Shown here: piece after piece, positions 56,283-63,950 of the stretch | Position numbering within the stretch: position 1 is the first letter of the stretch | Layout of the letters: each line of letters begins with the position of its first letter | Assembly (NCBI GenBank): GCA_027533105.1 | Contig: JAPZTW010000010.1 | Coordinates: 124,001-188,000, forward strand | Direction of reading: 5' to 3' | DNA from: Sphingomonadaceae bacterium | GTDB lineage: Bacteria > Pseudomonadota > Alphaproteobacteria > Sphingomonadales > Sphingomonadaceae | Length of the DNA: 64,000 nucleotides | Program-made: the position numbers and the translations under genes | The notes under the pieces: model-generated | What the model saw: the letters and a program-made list of their open reading frames with translations, nothing else | Database searches by the model: none | Told to the model about the DNA's origin: nothing

Positions 56283-58226
56283 CTATGCGAATCCGAATTC
56301 GCGCAACAGATTATTGAAGCGCGGATCGCGCCGGATCGGGTCGAGCAGGGGATCGTTGAGGAGATAGACCAGGCCCGAATCTGCTTCGGCTCGTGCCTTG
56401 TCCAGCGCCACAAAGGCTGCATCGCTCGCCCCCCGCTGGGCCAGCACCTGGGCCTGCTGGTACAGGCCGTTATCCCCGAATTCGCCAACCAGCGCGGCAA
56501 AGGCCGCATCGGCCGCAGCCGCCTGGCCGCGCCGGTGCGCAACGATCGCTTTTCCAGGCAGGGCCAGCAGCTTGTTGGTTTCCTGCGCGAATGCGGCCTC
56601 GGCCCCGGCAAGATCGCCCATCATCAGCAAGGCATTGCCGATATCGCCCTGCAGCGTGCTGCGCTTTGGACTGATGTCGAGCGCCTTGCGGGCAAAGTCG
56701 ATCGCCTCGGGCCAGGCGCGGGCGGCATATTTGATGTTGCCGGCAGACTTGAACATCGAGGCATTGAGGGGATCGAGCGCGGCCGCGCGGGCAATCGCCG
56801 TATCGGCCGCATCGAACCGGCCGGTGCGCGCGCAATAGACGGCATAGCGGCTCAGGACATCGACATCGCCGCCGCCGAGCCGCACGGCCTGCTCGTAAGG
56901 CGCGCGCGCTTCCTTGGCCTGCAGGCGACCATAGAACAGCGCATAGCCCAGCGCGATGAAGCCATAGGCGAAATCGGGCGCCAGTTCGGTCGCGCGGCGG
57001 GCTTCGGCAATCGCCTCGCCATAAAGCGCCTTGCGCTCGGTGGCCGCCACATACTGGTTGGCAATCACCGCCAGCGAGCGCGAGCGCGAGGCGCGCGCGG
57101 CGGCATAGTCCGGATCGAGCGCAATGGCCTGCTCGAACTTGGCCAGCGCGGCGCGCTCCGATGCCTCGTCAACATGCGATTCGAACAGATCGCGGCCGCG
57201 CAGATAGGCATCGAAAGCGGCCAGGTTCTCGGTTCCGCCGATCTGCTTGCTCCGCTTGCCATCAAGCTGTTGCCCGATGGTGGCCGACAGCTCGCCCGCC
57301 ACGGCTACGGCGATCGCGCTCTGCACCGCGAAGACATCGGCCAGGCGGCGTTCGAACACGTTCGACCAGGCGTTCTTGCCATCGCGGCCATCGATCAGCG
57401 CGGTCGTGACCTTGAGCTGGTCGCCGATCTTCTGGACCGTGCCGCTGAGCAGGAAGGCCACCCCCAGCTTGCGGGCAATGGCGCGATCGTCGGCCCCGCC
57501 ATCGCGGAACAGGTTGGACGAGGTCTGCCCGGCAATCTCGAGCAGGGTGTTGCGCGACAGCTGGGCCCGGATTTCGGCCGCGAGCCCGTCGGAGAAGTAC
57601 TGCTGCGCCGGATCGCCGCTGAGATTGGCAAAGGGCAGGACCGCGATCGAGTTGCCGGTCGGCCCGCTGCCCAGCAGGCCCGATTTCCAGGCCGCCAGCC
57701 CCCCGGCGACGGCCAGCGCGGCAATCCCGCCGCCGATTGCCGTGCGCCGGTCGATCCGCAGCCCCCGGGACCCTTGTGCGGCGACCGGCAGGGGCTGATT
57801 GTGGAGAGCGGCGATGGCCCGCAGCATCTTCTGGACCTGCGGATCGTCGGGACGCAACCTGGCCCGGGCGAGGTCGATCACCTGGAACTGGCCAAAGCCC
57901 AGCGGCGGCTCGCTGCCATCGAGCGCAATCGGTACCAGCAACCCGCGATCGCGCCCACGGGTGGCCTCGTCATGGACCCAGTGCGACCCGACCGAGCTTT
58001 TCGACCAGAGCACGACCACCGCCCGCGCCCGGTTCAGCGCCTCCTCGGTCGCGCGCGAATAGCGCTCGCCGCCTTCCAGCAGGCCATCCCACCAGGTCGG
58101 GAAGCCGCTCTCCTCGATCAGGCGGATGATCGGCAGCGCCCGGGCGCGATCCTCGCGCGAGTAGCTGAAGAAAACGCTGGTTGGTGCAGCCGGCTCTTCG
58201 CCCAATGAGGCACTGCTATCGTTCAA
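56283..58226 (-). CDS. TIR-transmembrane-TPR protein
   Basis: About 647 residues. The N-terminal 120 are a TIR domain (VFFSYSREDRARALPII; FPTWWDGLLEGG); WSKSSVGSHWVHDEATRG carries Glu87, the position of the catalytic Glu in NAD-cleaving TIRs. A hydrophobic helix (GGGIAALAVAGGLAAW) follows, then a TolB/FlgO-like region (IAVLPFANLSGDPAQQYFSDGL) and about ten TPR helices, which would lie in the periplasm. Such proteins may link an envelope signal to a cytosolic TIR effector. Start uncertain: TTG at 58226 with AGGGAG ten bases upstream, TTG at 58232, or ATG at 58304 without a binding site. Confidence 0.83.
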   Translation of the reverse strand: MNDSSASLGEEPAAPTSVFFSYSREDRARALPIIRLIEESGFPTWWDGLLEGGERYSRATEEALNRARAVVVLWSKSSVGSHWVHDEATRGRDRGLLVPIALDGSEPPLGFGQFQVIDLARARLRPDDPQVQKMLRAIAALHNQPLPVAAQGSRGLRIDRRTAIGGGIAALAVAGGLAAWKSGLLGSGPTGNSIAVLPFANLSGDPAQQYFSDGLAAEIRAQLSRNTLLEIAGQTSSNLFRDGGADDRAIARKLGVAFLLSGTVQKIGDQLKVTTALIDGRDGKNAWSNVFERRLADVFAVQSAIAVAVAGELSATIGQQLDGKRSKQIGGTENLAAFDAYLRGRDLFESHVDEASERAALAKFEQAIALDPDYAAARASRSRSLAVIANQYVAATERKALYGEAIAEARRATELAPDFAYGFIALGYALFYGRLQAKEARAPYEQAVRLGGGDVDVLSRYAVYCARTGRFDAADTAIARAAALDPLNASMFKSAGNIKYAARAWPEAIDFARKALDISPKRSTLQGDIGNALLMMGDLAGAEAAFAQETNKLLALPGKAIVAHRRGQAAAADAAFAALVGEFGDNGLYQQAQVLAQRGASDAAFVALDKARAEADSGLVYLLNDPLLDPIRRDPRFNNLLREFGFA

Positions 58227-58586
58227 GACCAACCCGCTCCCTGACTGGCACTCGTAACCAGCATCGCGTACGTGTTTTTCATTCTTCGCGCGGCGCTGCA
58301 ACATCGAAAGTGCGCGGCGGCTGTCGCTTGTGGCGGTGGGGGCGATGGTGCGCGCCGCCGGGTCGGCGCGACCTGCTCGCCCGCAGGGTCAAGATGGCGA
58401 TCCGGGCCGGTGACCAACGAAAAACGACCGCCCAGGCTATAAGCCTGGACGGTCGTTCGATTCGCGACCCGGAGAAAACCCCAGAAGGGTTTGGTAACAC
58501 AACGGCTCGATTTGTAACGATGCTTCGCCACCGATCGCGCTGCAATCATTACCAAAATGGCAGCATCGCTCCGGTGGCCAGCCGCG
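58227..58586. other. 360-bp intergenic region between TIR and response-regulator genes
   Basis: No ORF with coding character; the first part would hold the TIR promoter. The right part is more AT-rich and contains the strong hairpin listed separately. No other feature is visible. Confidence 0.5.
58416..58457 (-). terminator. intrinsic terminator of response-regulator gene
   Basis: A 16-bp stem (AACGACCGCCCAGGCT against AGCCTGGACGGTCGTT, one mismatch) with a 3-base ATA loop. On the minus strand it is followed by TTTTTCG, giving a U-tract. It lies about 130 bases past the response-regulator stop at 58587. Confidence 0.8.
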
Positions 58587-59468
58587 TCAGCTCGGCTTGG
58601 GATCGACCCCGTCCCAGCTTGACGCGAGGTAGCGACTCATCAGTTCGAGCGCATGGGGTTCGAGCTGCAGCAGCGTGCGCCGGCGATCGCCGGGATCGAG
58701 TTCACGGCGCACCAGGCCCGCCTCGACCAGCTGGTTGACATGCCGCAAGGCCGTGCTGAGCGGTACCTGGGTAGAGGCACAGGCGCTGGACGTGGGGACC
58801 ATTTCGCCCTTCAGGCCCGCCACGGCAAGATCGAGCAGGATGTCCCAGGCCGGACCCGACAGGATCTGCGGGTCGAAGAATTTGCTCCGCCGCTGGCGGT
58901 GCTGCATCAGGCGCGCGGCGAAGGCCTGCAGTTCTTCGGTGGTGGGCGTCCGCGGCGGGCCGCCGGACGGAAGCTCGGGCGGACTGCTCTCGCCGCCCTC
59001 GGGCGGCGGCGTGAGCGCCAGCAGCTTGAAATGGGCAACCGCGCGCGCCCAGCGCAAGGCCGCCCGGCGCAGCGCACCTGACATGCCGTCGAGCGAAACG
59101 GGCTTGGTCAGGAAATCGACCGCGCTGGAGCGCATCGCGCTGACCGCGGTTTCAAGCGTGGAATTGCCGGTCACGACAATGGCCACCAGCGGCCGCGTGG
59201 GCATGAAGCGATGGGCCAGCTCGTCCAGCAGGGTCAGGCCATCCATGCCGGGCATGCGCAGATCGGTCACCACGATCCCGATCGCGGAATCGCCCGCAAT
59301 CAGCCGCAGCGCCTGGGCAGCATCGGGCGCAACGCTGCAATCATAGCCAAGGCTCTCGACGAGCTCGGTATACTCCTCGAGGCATAGCGGATCGTCATCA
59401 ACGATCAGCACCCGGCAGCTCGCCGGATATCCGCCGGATCGAAGATCCGGCTGCATCTTGTCTGGCAC
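58587..59468 (-). CDS. response regulator with MarR-like winged-helix output
   Basis: 293 residues. Residues 17-125 are a receiver domain (RVLIVDDDPLCLEEY with acidic pocket, VVTDLRMPGMDG with the phosphorylatable Asp, DFLTKPVSLDG with the Lys). A Pro-rich linker follows, then a MarR-type winged helix (ILLDLAVAGLKG; STALRHVNQLVEAGLV; wing DPGDRRRTLLQL). This output is uncommon for response regulators. The start is a GTG at 59468, chosen because AGGAGGAG lies eight bases upstream. It is divergent from the H-NOX operon, whose hybrid kinase is its likely partner. Confidence 0.87.
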   Translation of the reverse strand: MPDKMQPDLRSGGYPASCRVLIVDDDPLCLEEYTELVESLGYDCSVAPDAAQALRLIAGDSAIGIVVTDLRMPGMDGLTLLDELAHRFMPTRPLVAIVVTGNSTLETAVSAMRSSAVDFLTKPVSLDGMSGALRRAALRWARAVAHFKLLALTPPPEGGESSPPELPSGGPPRTPTTEELQAFAARLMQHRQRRSKFFDPQILSGPAWDILLDLAVAGLKGEMVPTSSACASTQVPLSTALRHVNQLVEAGLVRRELDPGDRRRTLLQLEPHALELMSRYLASSWDGVDPKPS

Positions 59469-59560
59469 CCGCCAGTCTCCTCCTGCGATGGGCCATCGGC
59501 CCACCGCCCTTCCTTGTCCGTCCGGTTCCGTTGTTATCGATTTCGGCTGACCGGTGAACC

Positions 59561-59590
59561 GCAATTGCTGCAATTACTGCAATATTGGCA
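59561..59590. repeat. 9-bp tandem direct repeats in divergent promoter region
   Basis: GCAATTGCT, GCAATTACT and GCAATATTG follow one another directly, then GCA. They lie in the 284-bp AT-richer gap between the response regulator (59468) and the H-NOX operon. The rest of the gap shows one 10-bp palindrome (ATAACGTTAT, 59689-59698) but no clear promoter boxes. Candidate cooperative binding sites for a regulator. Confidence 0.5.
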
Positions 59591-59752
59591 GCGATTGGCC
59601 GTGTCATCCGTGAAACTGCTGATATTTTCACTGCCAAGTTGGCGCAAATCGCACTGTTTGGTCGACAACGCCGACGGTTGCGGCTCTGATAACGTTATAC
59701 ATTGAAATCGGGCGCGAGGGACCAGTGGGGCTCGGTTCGGGAGTTTGAGAAA

Positions 59753-59995
59753 TTGGAACAGAGTACAGTCTCGGTGAGCCGTCACGACATCAGACAGCCA
59801 CTCAATATCGTGATGCTGGCCTGCGCCAACCTGCGCGCCCGGATCGCGCCGCGCCTGGGCCCGGAAGACGCGGTCTATCTTGATGCCAAGATCGCCCGGA
59901 TCGAGGAACAGGTGGAGCGGATTTCCGGGATGCTGGGGGCCAGCGCGACAACGCCGGGGCCGAACGCTGCCGATGCTCCAGCCAAGGGGGATTGA
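59753..59995 (+). CDS. orphan histidine-kinase dimerisation (HisKA-like) domain
   Basis: About 80 residues. SVSRHDIRQPLNIVMLACANLR matches the H-box of HisKA dimerisation domains (phospho-His in HDIRQP), followed by a second helix DAKIARIEEQVERISGML. There is no ATP-binding domain, so it could be a phosphotransfer or dimerisation partner of the hybrid kinase encoded two genes downstream. The TTG at 59753 has GGGAG nine bases upstream; a TTG at 59702 would add 17 unconserved residues. It is first in the H-NOX operon (10 bases before H-NOX). Confidence 0.7.
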   Translation: MEQSTVSVSRHDIRQPLNIVMLACANLRARIAPRLGPEDAVYLDAKIARIEEQVERISGMLGASATTPGPNAADAPAKGD

Positions 59996-60004
59996 ACCAA
60001 GACC

Positions 60005-60547
60005 ATGTATGGAATGATTCATCGCGCAGTGCGGCAGATGGTGCTGGATACGCGGGGGGAAGCAACCTGGGCAGAGATCGAACGGGCAGCCGGGCTGGGT
60101 CCGGCCGAAATGATCAGCGCCGAAGTCTATGACGACGAGGTGACGCTGAAGCTGATCGGCGCCACGGCCGAAATCCTGGCAGAACCGGTCGACGCGCTGC
60201 TGTTGGCCTTCGGACGATACTGGATCAGTTTCGCCGAACGCGGTTCATTCGGGCGGATCCTGGATTTCACCGGCACCGACCTGGTCAGTTTCATCGGCAA
60301 TCTCGACAACATGCATCAGGGCGTACAGGCGGTCATGCCAGACGCGCGGATGCCCTCGTTCCAGCTGGTGGATGCGACACCGGGTCGACTGATCGTTTCC
60401 TACGCCTCGACCCGCACTGGGCTTGAACGGTTTGTCGAAGGCCTGCTGCTGGGCCTGCTTGACCGGTTCGGGCTTACTGGCTCGGTCAGCGAGCGACCGG
60501 CCAATGGACACGGCCGCCAGTTCCTGCTGACTTATTCCACGACCTGA
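60005..60547 (+). CDS. H-NOX haem-nitric-oxide sensor protein
   Basis: 180 residues, full length for a stand-alone H-NOX. It opens MYGMIHRAVRQMVLD; the proximal haem ligand is His104 (NLDNMHQGVQAVMP) and the propionate-binding YxSxR motif is present as Tyr133, Ser135, Arg137 (SYASTR). The protein binds haem and NO (and perhaps O2) in the cytoplasm and usually controls a histidine kinase encoded next to it. Here the neighbour is a kinase with an H-NOX-associated N-terminal domain, six bases downstream. Confidence 0.93.
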   Translation: MYGMIHRAVRQMVLDTRGEATWAEIERAAGLGPAEMISAEVYDDEVTLKLIGATAEILAEPVDALLLAFGRYWISFAERGSFGRILDFTGTDLVSFIGNLDNMHQGVQAVMPDARMPSFQLVDATPGRLIVSYASTRTGLERFVEGLLLGLLDRFGLTGSVSERPANGHGRQFLLTYSTT

Positions 60548-60553
60548 TCGCCC

Positions 60554-62134
60554 ATGCAGATCGAGATCGACGAAGCCGTATTGCGGGTGCTGTTTCCGGC
60601 TTTCCTGATCCTCGACGGTTCGGGCCGGATCCGCGAGTTCGGCCCGACGATCGCCCGCCGGTTCCCGACAATCGCGAGCGGGGACAGGATCGAGACCCAC
60701 TTCACGATCACCGGGGGCGCACCGGATGGCGATCTGTCCGCGCTGGTTGACTCCTCGCAGACGTTCACCCTGGTAGGGCAAGTCGACGAGGCCAGGCTGG
60801 TCGGCATGGTGCTGCGGTGCTCCGCCGGGCTGCTGCTGACCTTGCGCATGTCACCGGAGAGCTTCCTGCTCGACAGCTCCGACTACACCATGGCCGATTT
60901 CGCACCCGGCGATCCGGCCATTCATGGTCTGCTGCTGCTTTCGATGCAGCGCGCCCTGCTCGACGAACAGCGCACCGTGGTCCGGGAACTGGCCAAGGAA
61001 CGGCAGAGCAGCGTCGATCTGCTGGACCGTGTGAGCCGCGTGGCGGGGTTCATGGCGCATGACTTCAACAACTTCCTGTCGATCATCAAGCTCACCTCGG
61101 ACCGGATGCGGATCGAGCTGCGGGACCAGCCACGCCTGCGCCGGATGCTGGATATCATCAAGAGCACGGCGGCGCGTGGATCGGCGATCACCCGGTCGCT
61201 GATGACCCTGTCGCACCAGCGCGACGATACGCGGATCCTGGTCGCGATCGACGACATGATCCGCGATAATATCCAGTTCTTCTCGACCATTGCGGGAACG
61301 GATGTCCAGATCAAGGTCGAACTGGCAGCGCCCGGCCTGGTCGCCGAAGTCAGTCCGGTTGGCGCGCTCAACAGCCTCGTTAATCTGCTGATGAATGCCC
61401 GCGATGCCATGCCCGAGGGCGGGTGGGTGACCATCAGGACACAGGTCCGCAAGCTGCCGGCCGGCGCCGCTGGTGGATCGGATGAACCGGGCGACTGCAT
61501 TTCGATCGAGGTGGCCGACACCGGCAAGGGCATGGAACCGGAAGTGCTTGCAAAGGCCTTCAAGCCGCTGTTCTCGACCAAGCCATCCGGCAATGGGCTG
61601 GGCCTGGCTTCGGTCCTGGACTTTGCCCGCGAAGCCGGTGGCGATGCCTGTATCGATTCCGCACCGGGACGCGGAACCAAGGTCCACATCCTGCTTCCCG
61701 CCCGGATCGCGCCCGACGTGGCAGCGGCTCACGAACCGGGCCTGGCCGGTCCGCACGCGGGGTCGGCGCTGGCCCCGACCATCCTGCTGGTCGATGACGA
61801 ACCCTATGCGATCGAAGCCCTGGCCGAATTGCTCGAAGCGGAAGGTTATGCGGTAACCGCCTGCGAGTCCTGCGCTCAAGCGTTGGTCGAACTGGCGTCA
61901 AAGCCTTTCCGGATCCTGCTGACCGACATCATCATGCCGGGCGAAAATGGCATCGCCCTGGCCGAAGCCGCCTGCCGGATGCAACCGGGCCTGAAGGTGG
62001 TCCTGATGAGCGGCTTCGTCCCCGAGGGCCAGTCAATGGCCGAGGACTGGATGTTCCTGCGCAAGCCGATCGACACCGCCATCCTGACCAGCATGCTGCG
62101 TCTGGCGCTGGATGGCCCGGTTGCGGCCGAATAG
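60554..62134 (+). CDS. hybrid histidine kinase with HNOBA-like N-terminal domain and receiver
   Basis: 526 residues. Residues 10-110 resemble the H-NOX-associated (HNOBA) domain of guanylate cyclases (LFPAFLILDGSGRIREFGPTIARRFP). A helical linker leads to HisKA with His169 (FMAHDFNNFLSI), ATP-binding domain with Asn281 (NLLMNARDAMP), DTGKGM and GNGLGLASV, then a C-terminal receiver (LLVDDEP, Asp458 in LLTDIIMPG, Lys504). It should autophosphorylate under H-NOX control and pass the phosphate to its own receiver and on to a regulator. There is no membrane segment. It converges with the LuxR gene, twelve bases apart. Confidence 0.9.
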   Translation: MQIEIDEAVLRVLFPAFLILDGSGRIREFGPTIARRFPTIASGDRIETHFTITGGAPDGDLSALVDSSQTFTLVGQVDEARLVGMVLRCSAGLLLTLRMSPESFLLDSSDYTMADFAPGDPAIHGLLLLSMQRALLDEQRTVVRELAKERQSSVDLLDRVSRVAGFMAHDFNNFLSIIKLTSDRMRIELRDQPRLRRMLDIIKSTAARGSAITRSLMTLSHQRDDTRILVAIDDMIRDNIQFFSTIAGTDVQIKVELAAPGLVAEVSPVGALNSLVNLLMNARDAMPEGGWVTIRTQVRKLPAGAAGGSDEPGDCISIEVADTGKGMEPEVLAKAFKPLFSTKPSGNGLGLASVLDFAREAGGDACIDSAPGRGTKVHILLPARIAPDVAAAHEPGLAGPHAGSALAPTILLVDDEPYAIEALAELLEAEGYAVTACESCAQALVELASKPFRILLTDIIMPGENGIALAEAACRMQPGLKVVLMSGFVPEGQSMAEDWMFLRKPIDTAILTSMLRLALDGPVAAE

Positions 62135-62146
62135 CCCGCGCTGGAC

Positions 62147-62749
62147 TTACCTGATTTCGAGGCCGGCCTTCAGCGCAATCCGCACCGCATCGGGCGAATT
62201 GCTGGCCTGCATCTTGCTCAGCAGATGAGCGCGATGCACTTCAACCGTACGCGGGCTGATGCTGAGGTGCTCGCCGATTGCCCGGCTCGAGAAGCCCTTG
62301 GCCATGCAGCCCAGCACTTCCTTCTCGCGCGGGGTCAGCCGGTTGACCAGCTCGCGCACCTGGGCTTCCGCCTCAAGATGCTCCCAGCGGGGTTCAAAGA
62401 TCTCGACGCAATCGTCGATGATCTGGTCAAGTTCGTCCGCCGCCATCGGCCAGTCGAAATAGTCTGCGGCGCCAAGCCGCATCGCTTCCACAACCGCCCT
62501 GGACCGCAGCCGCTCGGCATAGGGCACGACCGCGATGGGCTTACCCGTTTCCTTGCACCAGTTGAGGAGGTCTGCCACCGCAGTGCCTTCGTCGTGAACC
62601 AGCACGATCTGGCGCTTGAACTTGCCGCCGAGGAACTCGCGAACGTCCTCGAAAGGCTCGGCGTGACGCCCCACTGAAGCCAGCGCCCGGATCAACCCGG
62701 CGCGGTTGGCATAGCTGCTGTCGATGACGGATACAGATGTCTTGCTCAT
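62147..62749 (-). CDS. LuxR-type regulator with degenerate receiver
   Basis: 200 residues. The C-terminal 65 are a FixJ/NarL-type helix-turn-helix (LTPREKEVLGCMAKGFSSRAIGEHL; SPRTVEVHRAHLLSKMQA). The N-terminal 120 look like a receiver fold but lack normal phosphorylation residues: the acidic pair is ID-S, the phosphoacceptor strand reads IVLVHDEGT and the conserved Lys is Trp (FDWPM). It may be controlled by binding rather than phosphorylation. The start has AGGTAGGA upstream. It faces the H-NOX operon and may be part of the same circuit. Confidence 0.88.
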   Translation of the reverse strand: MSKTSVSVIDSSYANRAGLIRALASVGRHAEPFEDVREFLGGKFKRQIVLVHDEGTAVADLLNWCKETGKPIAVVPYAERLRSRAVVEAMRLGAADYFDWPMAADELDQIIDDCVEIFEPRWEHLEAEAQVRELVNRLTPREKEVLGCMAKGFSSRAIGEHLSISPRTVEVHRAHLLSKMQASNSPDAVRIALKAGLEIR

Positions 62750-62783
62750 GCATCCTACCTAGGGAAAGGCCGCTAGGAGAAAC

Positions 62784-62795
62784 ACCGATATCGGT
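62784..62795. promoter_or_regulatory. 12-bp palindrome upstream of luxR-type gene
   Basis: ACCGATATCGGT is perfectly self-complementary and lies 35 bases upstream of the regulator start at 62749, a likely operator position, perhaps autoregulatory. The rest of the 212-base gap shows nothing clear. Confidence 0.45.
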
Positions 62796-62961
62796 TTCAC
62801 TATGGCACCGTTGGGCCGGCAATCGATCCGAAAGTTGCAGCTTTGATCAAATCGGGGAATTGTTCGTCCAGTCCGGCGTGCCGTTGCGCACGAATCTTCT
62901 CCGACCCGAAGTCAGCGACCAATCCTGGAAAAGCGCGGCTCCGCTACCAAGCGACCGGCAA

Positions 62962-63276
62962 CTAGCCCCGGCGGCCGGGCTTCCACTTGGACAGCAGGTG
63001 ATCAACCACCGGCGGGTACAGCGGCTGGTCAAATTCAAGTCCGGCGGTCAGGCGGTTTCGCCAACGGACATGGGCTCGTTGCGGCGCAAGGTTATCCAGG
63101 CTGATGACCAATTGGGCCACATGGTTGAGGTCACCATTGTCAAAGGTGACCCGGCAGCCATGAGCCGACAAGTCGGTCACCGCCACGCTGCAACGCGAGG
63201 CTGTGCCATCACGGGTGGTACCGGGCATCGCCAATTGGCCGCGTGGCTCCCGACGCCGCAACATTTCGTCACTCAT
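62962..63276 (-). CDS. PilZ-domain protein
   Basis: 104 residues, one PilZ domain. It has the c-di-GMP-binding pattern RREPR near the N-terminus and DLSAHGCRV (D/NxSxxG) about 25 residues on. It would bind cyclic di-GMP and change motility, surface attachment or exopolysaccharide. GGGGAGC precedes the ATG. A stand-alone adaptor 57 bases downstream of the Flp-pilin stop on the same strand, so perhaps co-transcribed with it. Confidence 0.85.
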   Translation of the reverse strand: MSDEMLRRREPRGQLAMPGTTRDGTASRCSVAVTDLSAHGCRVTFDNGDLNHVAQLVISLDNLAPQRAHVRWRNRLTAGLEFDQPLYPPVVDHLLSKWKPGRRG

Positions 63277-63333
63277 GCTCCCCGCTCCCGGTCCATCGCG
63301 GACTCTTCGGCCACCAACAAATCCCGGCGCGCA

Positions 63334-63513
63334 CTAGCCCGCCGAACCGGGCTGCCGCATGGCCTGAGAAGCCACTTCCAGCCCTGCCCCCAGTTCACCC
63401 GAAAGGCCATCGAGCGAGAAATAGATGGCTACGGCAATCAATGAGGCGGCAAAGCCGTACTCAATTGCCGTCGTTCCACAACAATTTTTCCATATCATCA
63501 TTAGTTTTTTCAA
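63334..63513 (-). CDS. Flp-family type IVb pilin
   Basis: 59 residues. The prepilin signature is CCGTTAIEYGFAASLIAVAI: cleavage after Gly, then Glu at +5 and Tyr at +6 and a hydrophobic helix. It is processed by a TadV-type peptidase and assembled by a Tad machine, neither of which is in this window. The start is uncertain: TTG at 63513 gives a typical KKLxxxW leader; an ATG at 63501 is possible. Upstream is AT-rich. Confidence 0.8.
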   Translation of the reverse strand: MKKLMMIWKNCCGTTAIEYGFAASLIAVAIYFSLDGLSGELGAGLEVASQAMRQPGSAG

Positions 63514-63782
63514 GTTCGCCCCCGAAACACAAATGATGATCAAAAAATTACTTATGCTTCTCCGATCAAAGAATGATCGATCTTGTCGACATGGTACCCT
63601 TCAGTTCATAGACGATTGATTTATATATATTACATACTTACAATTAAGTGATTTCATGTATAGACCGGCACCAGCCCCCTTGGTACCAAACTGCGTGACG
63701 TTCGCCGTCTATTCGACCCGATCGGCGAACGTCACAAACGGGCTCTATCCAATGATTTGCCCGGTAGCCTTGGGAGCATGCC
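63514..63782. other. AT-rich intergenic region upstream of flp
   Basis: About 270 bp, much more AT-rich than the surroundings at 63600-63660 (TTGATTTATATATATTACAT), a likely promoter for the pilin or the next plus-strand gene. The right half holds the long inverted repeat listed separately. Confidence 0.5.
63695..63735. repeat. perfect 13-bp inverted repeat with 15-base spacer
   Basis: GTGACGTTCGCCG and CGGCGAACGTCAC pair perfectly across a 15-base spacer. There is no T-run. It ends about 47 bases before a TTG with a good ribosome site, so it could be an operator or a leader RNA hairpin. Confidence 0.65.
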
Positions 63783-63950
63783 TTGACCGAGATCACCAGG
63801 CAGCCAGGCGATGGCATCAAAGACGCACCCCTGATCGAGACCGGCCAGATCGGCTGGACCAAGCCGCAGCTGGTCCGCCTCGTGCCGGGCGGAGCGCGGC
63901 ATCGGCGCGCGCTTGCCGCCTTCGGCCAGGCCGGAACGCGCGCCGCCTAG
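63783..63950 (+). CDS. small ORF, unknown function
   Basis: 55 residues starting at a TTG six bases after GGGAG. The sequence (MTEITRQPGDG..., then GWTKPQLVRLVPGGARHR and an Ala/Arg-rich tail) matches no family I recognise. The KPQLVRL segment recalls leader peptides of some modified peptides, but no acidic ring-closing residue or modification gene is seen in the window. It could be a short regulatory or precursor protein, or chance; the binding site and position after the inverted repeat favour a real gene. Confidence 0.4.
   Translation: MTEITRQPGDGIKDAPLIETGQIGWTKPQLVRLVPGGARHRRALAAFGQAGTRAA

Noticed and set aside
58416..58457. Small RNA gene
   Set aside because: The hairpin plus U-tract on the minus strand is explained as the terminator of the response-regulator gene; no separate promoter is seen.
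63783..63950. Lasso-type peptide precursor
   Set aside because: The KPQLVRL leader-like segment is suggestive, but the tail has no Asp/Glu for ring closure and no cyclase, protease or RRE gene is visible in the window.
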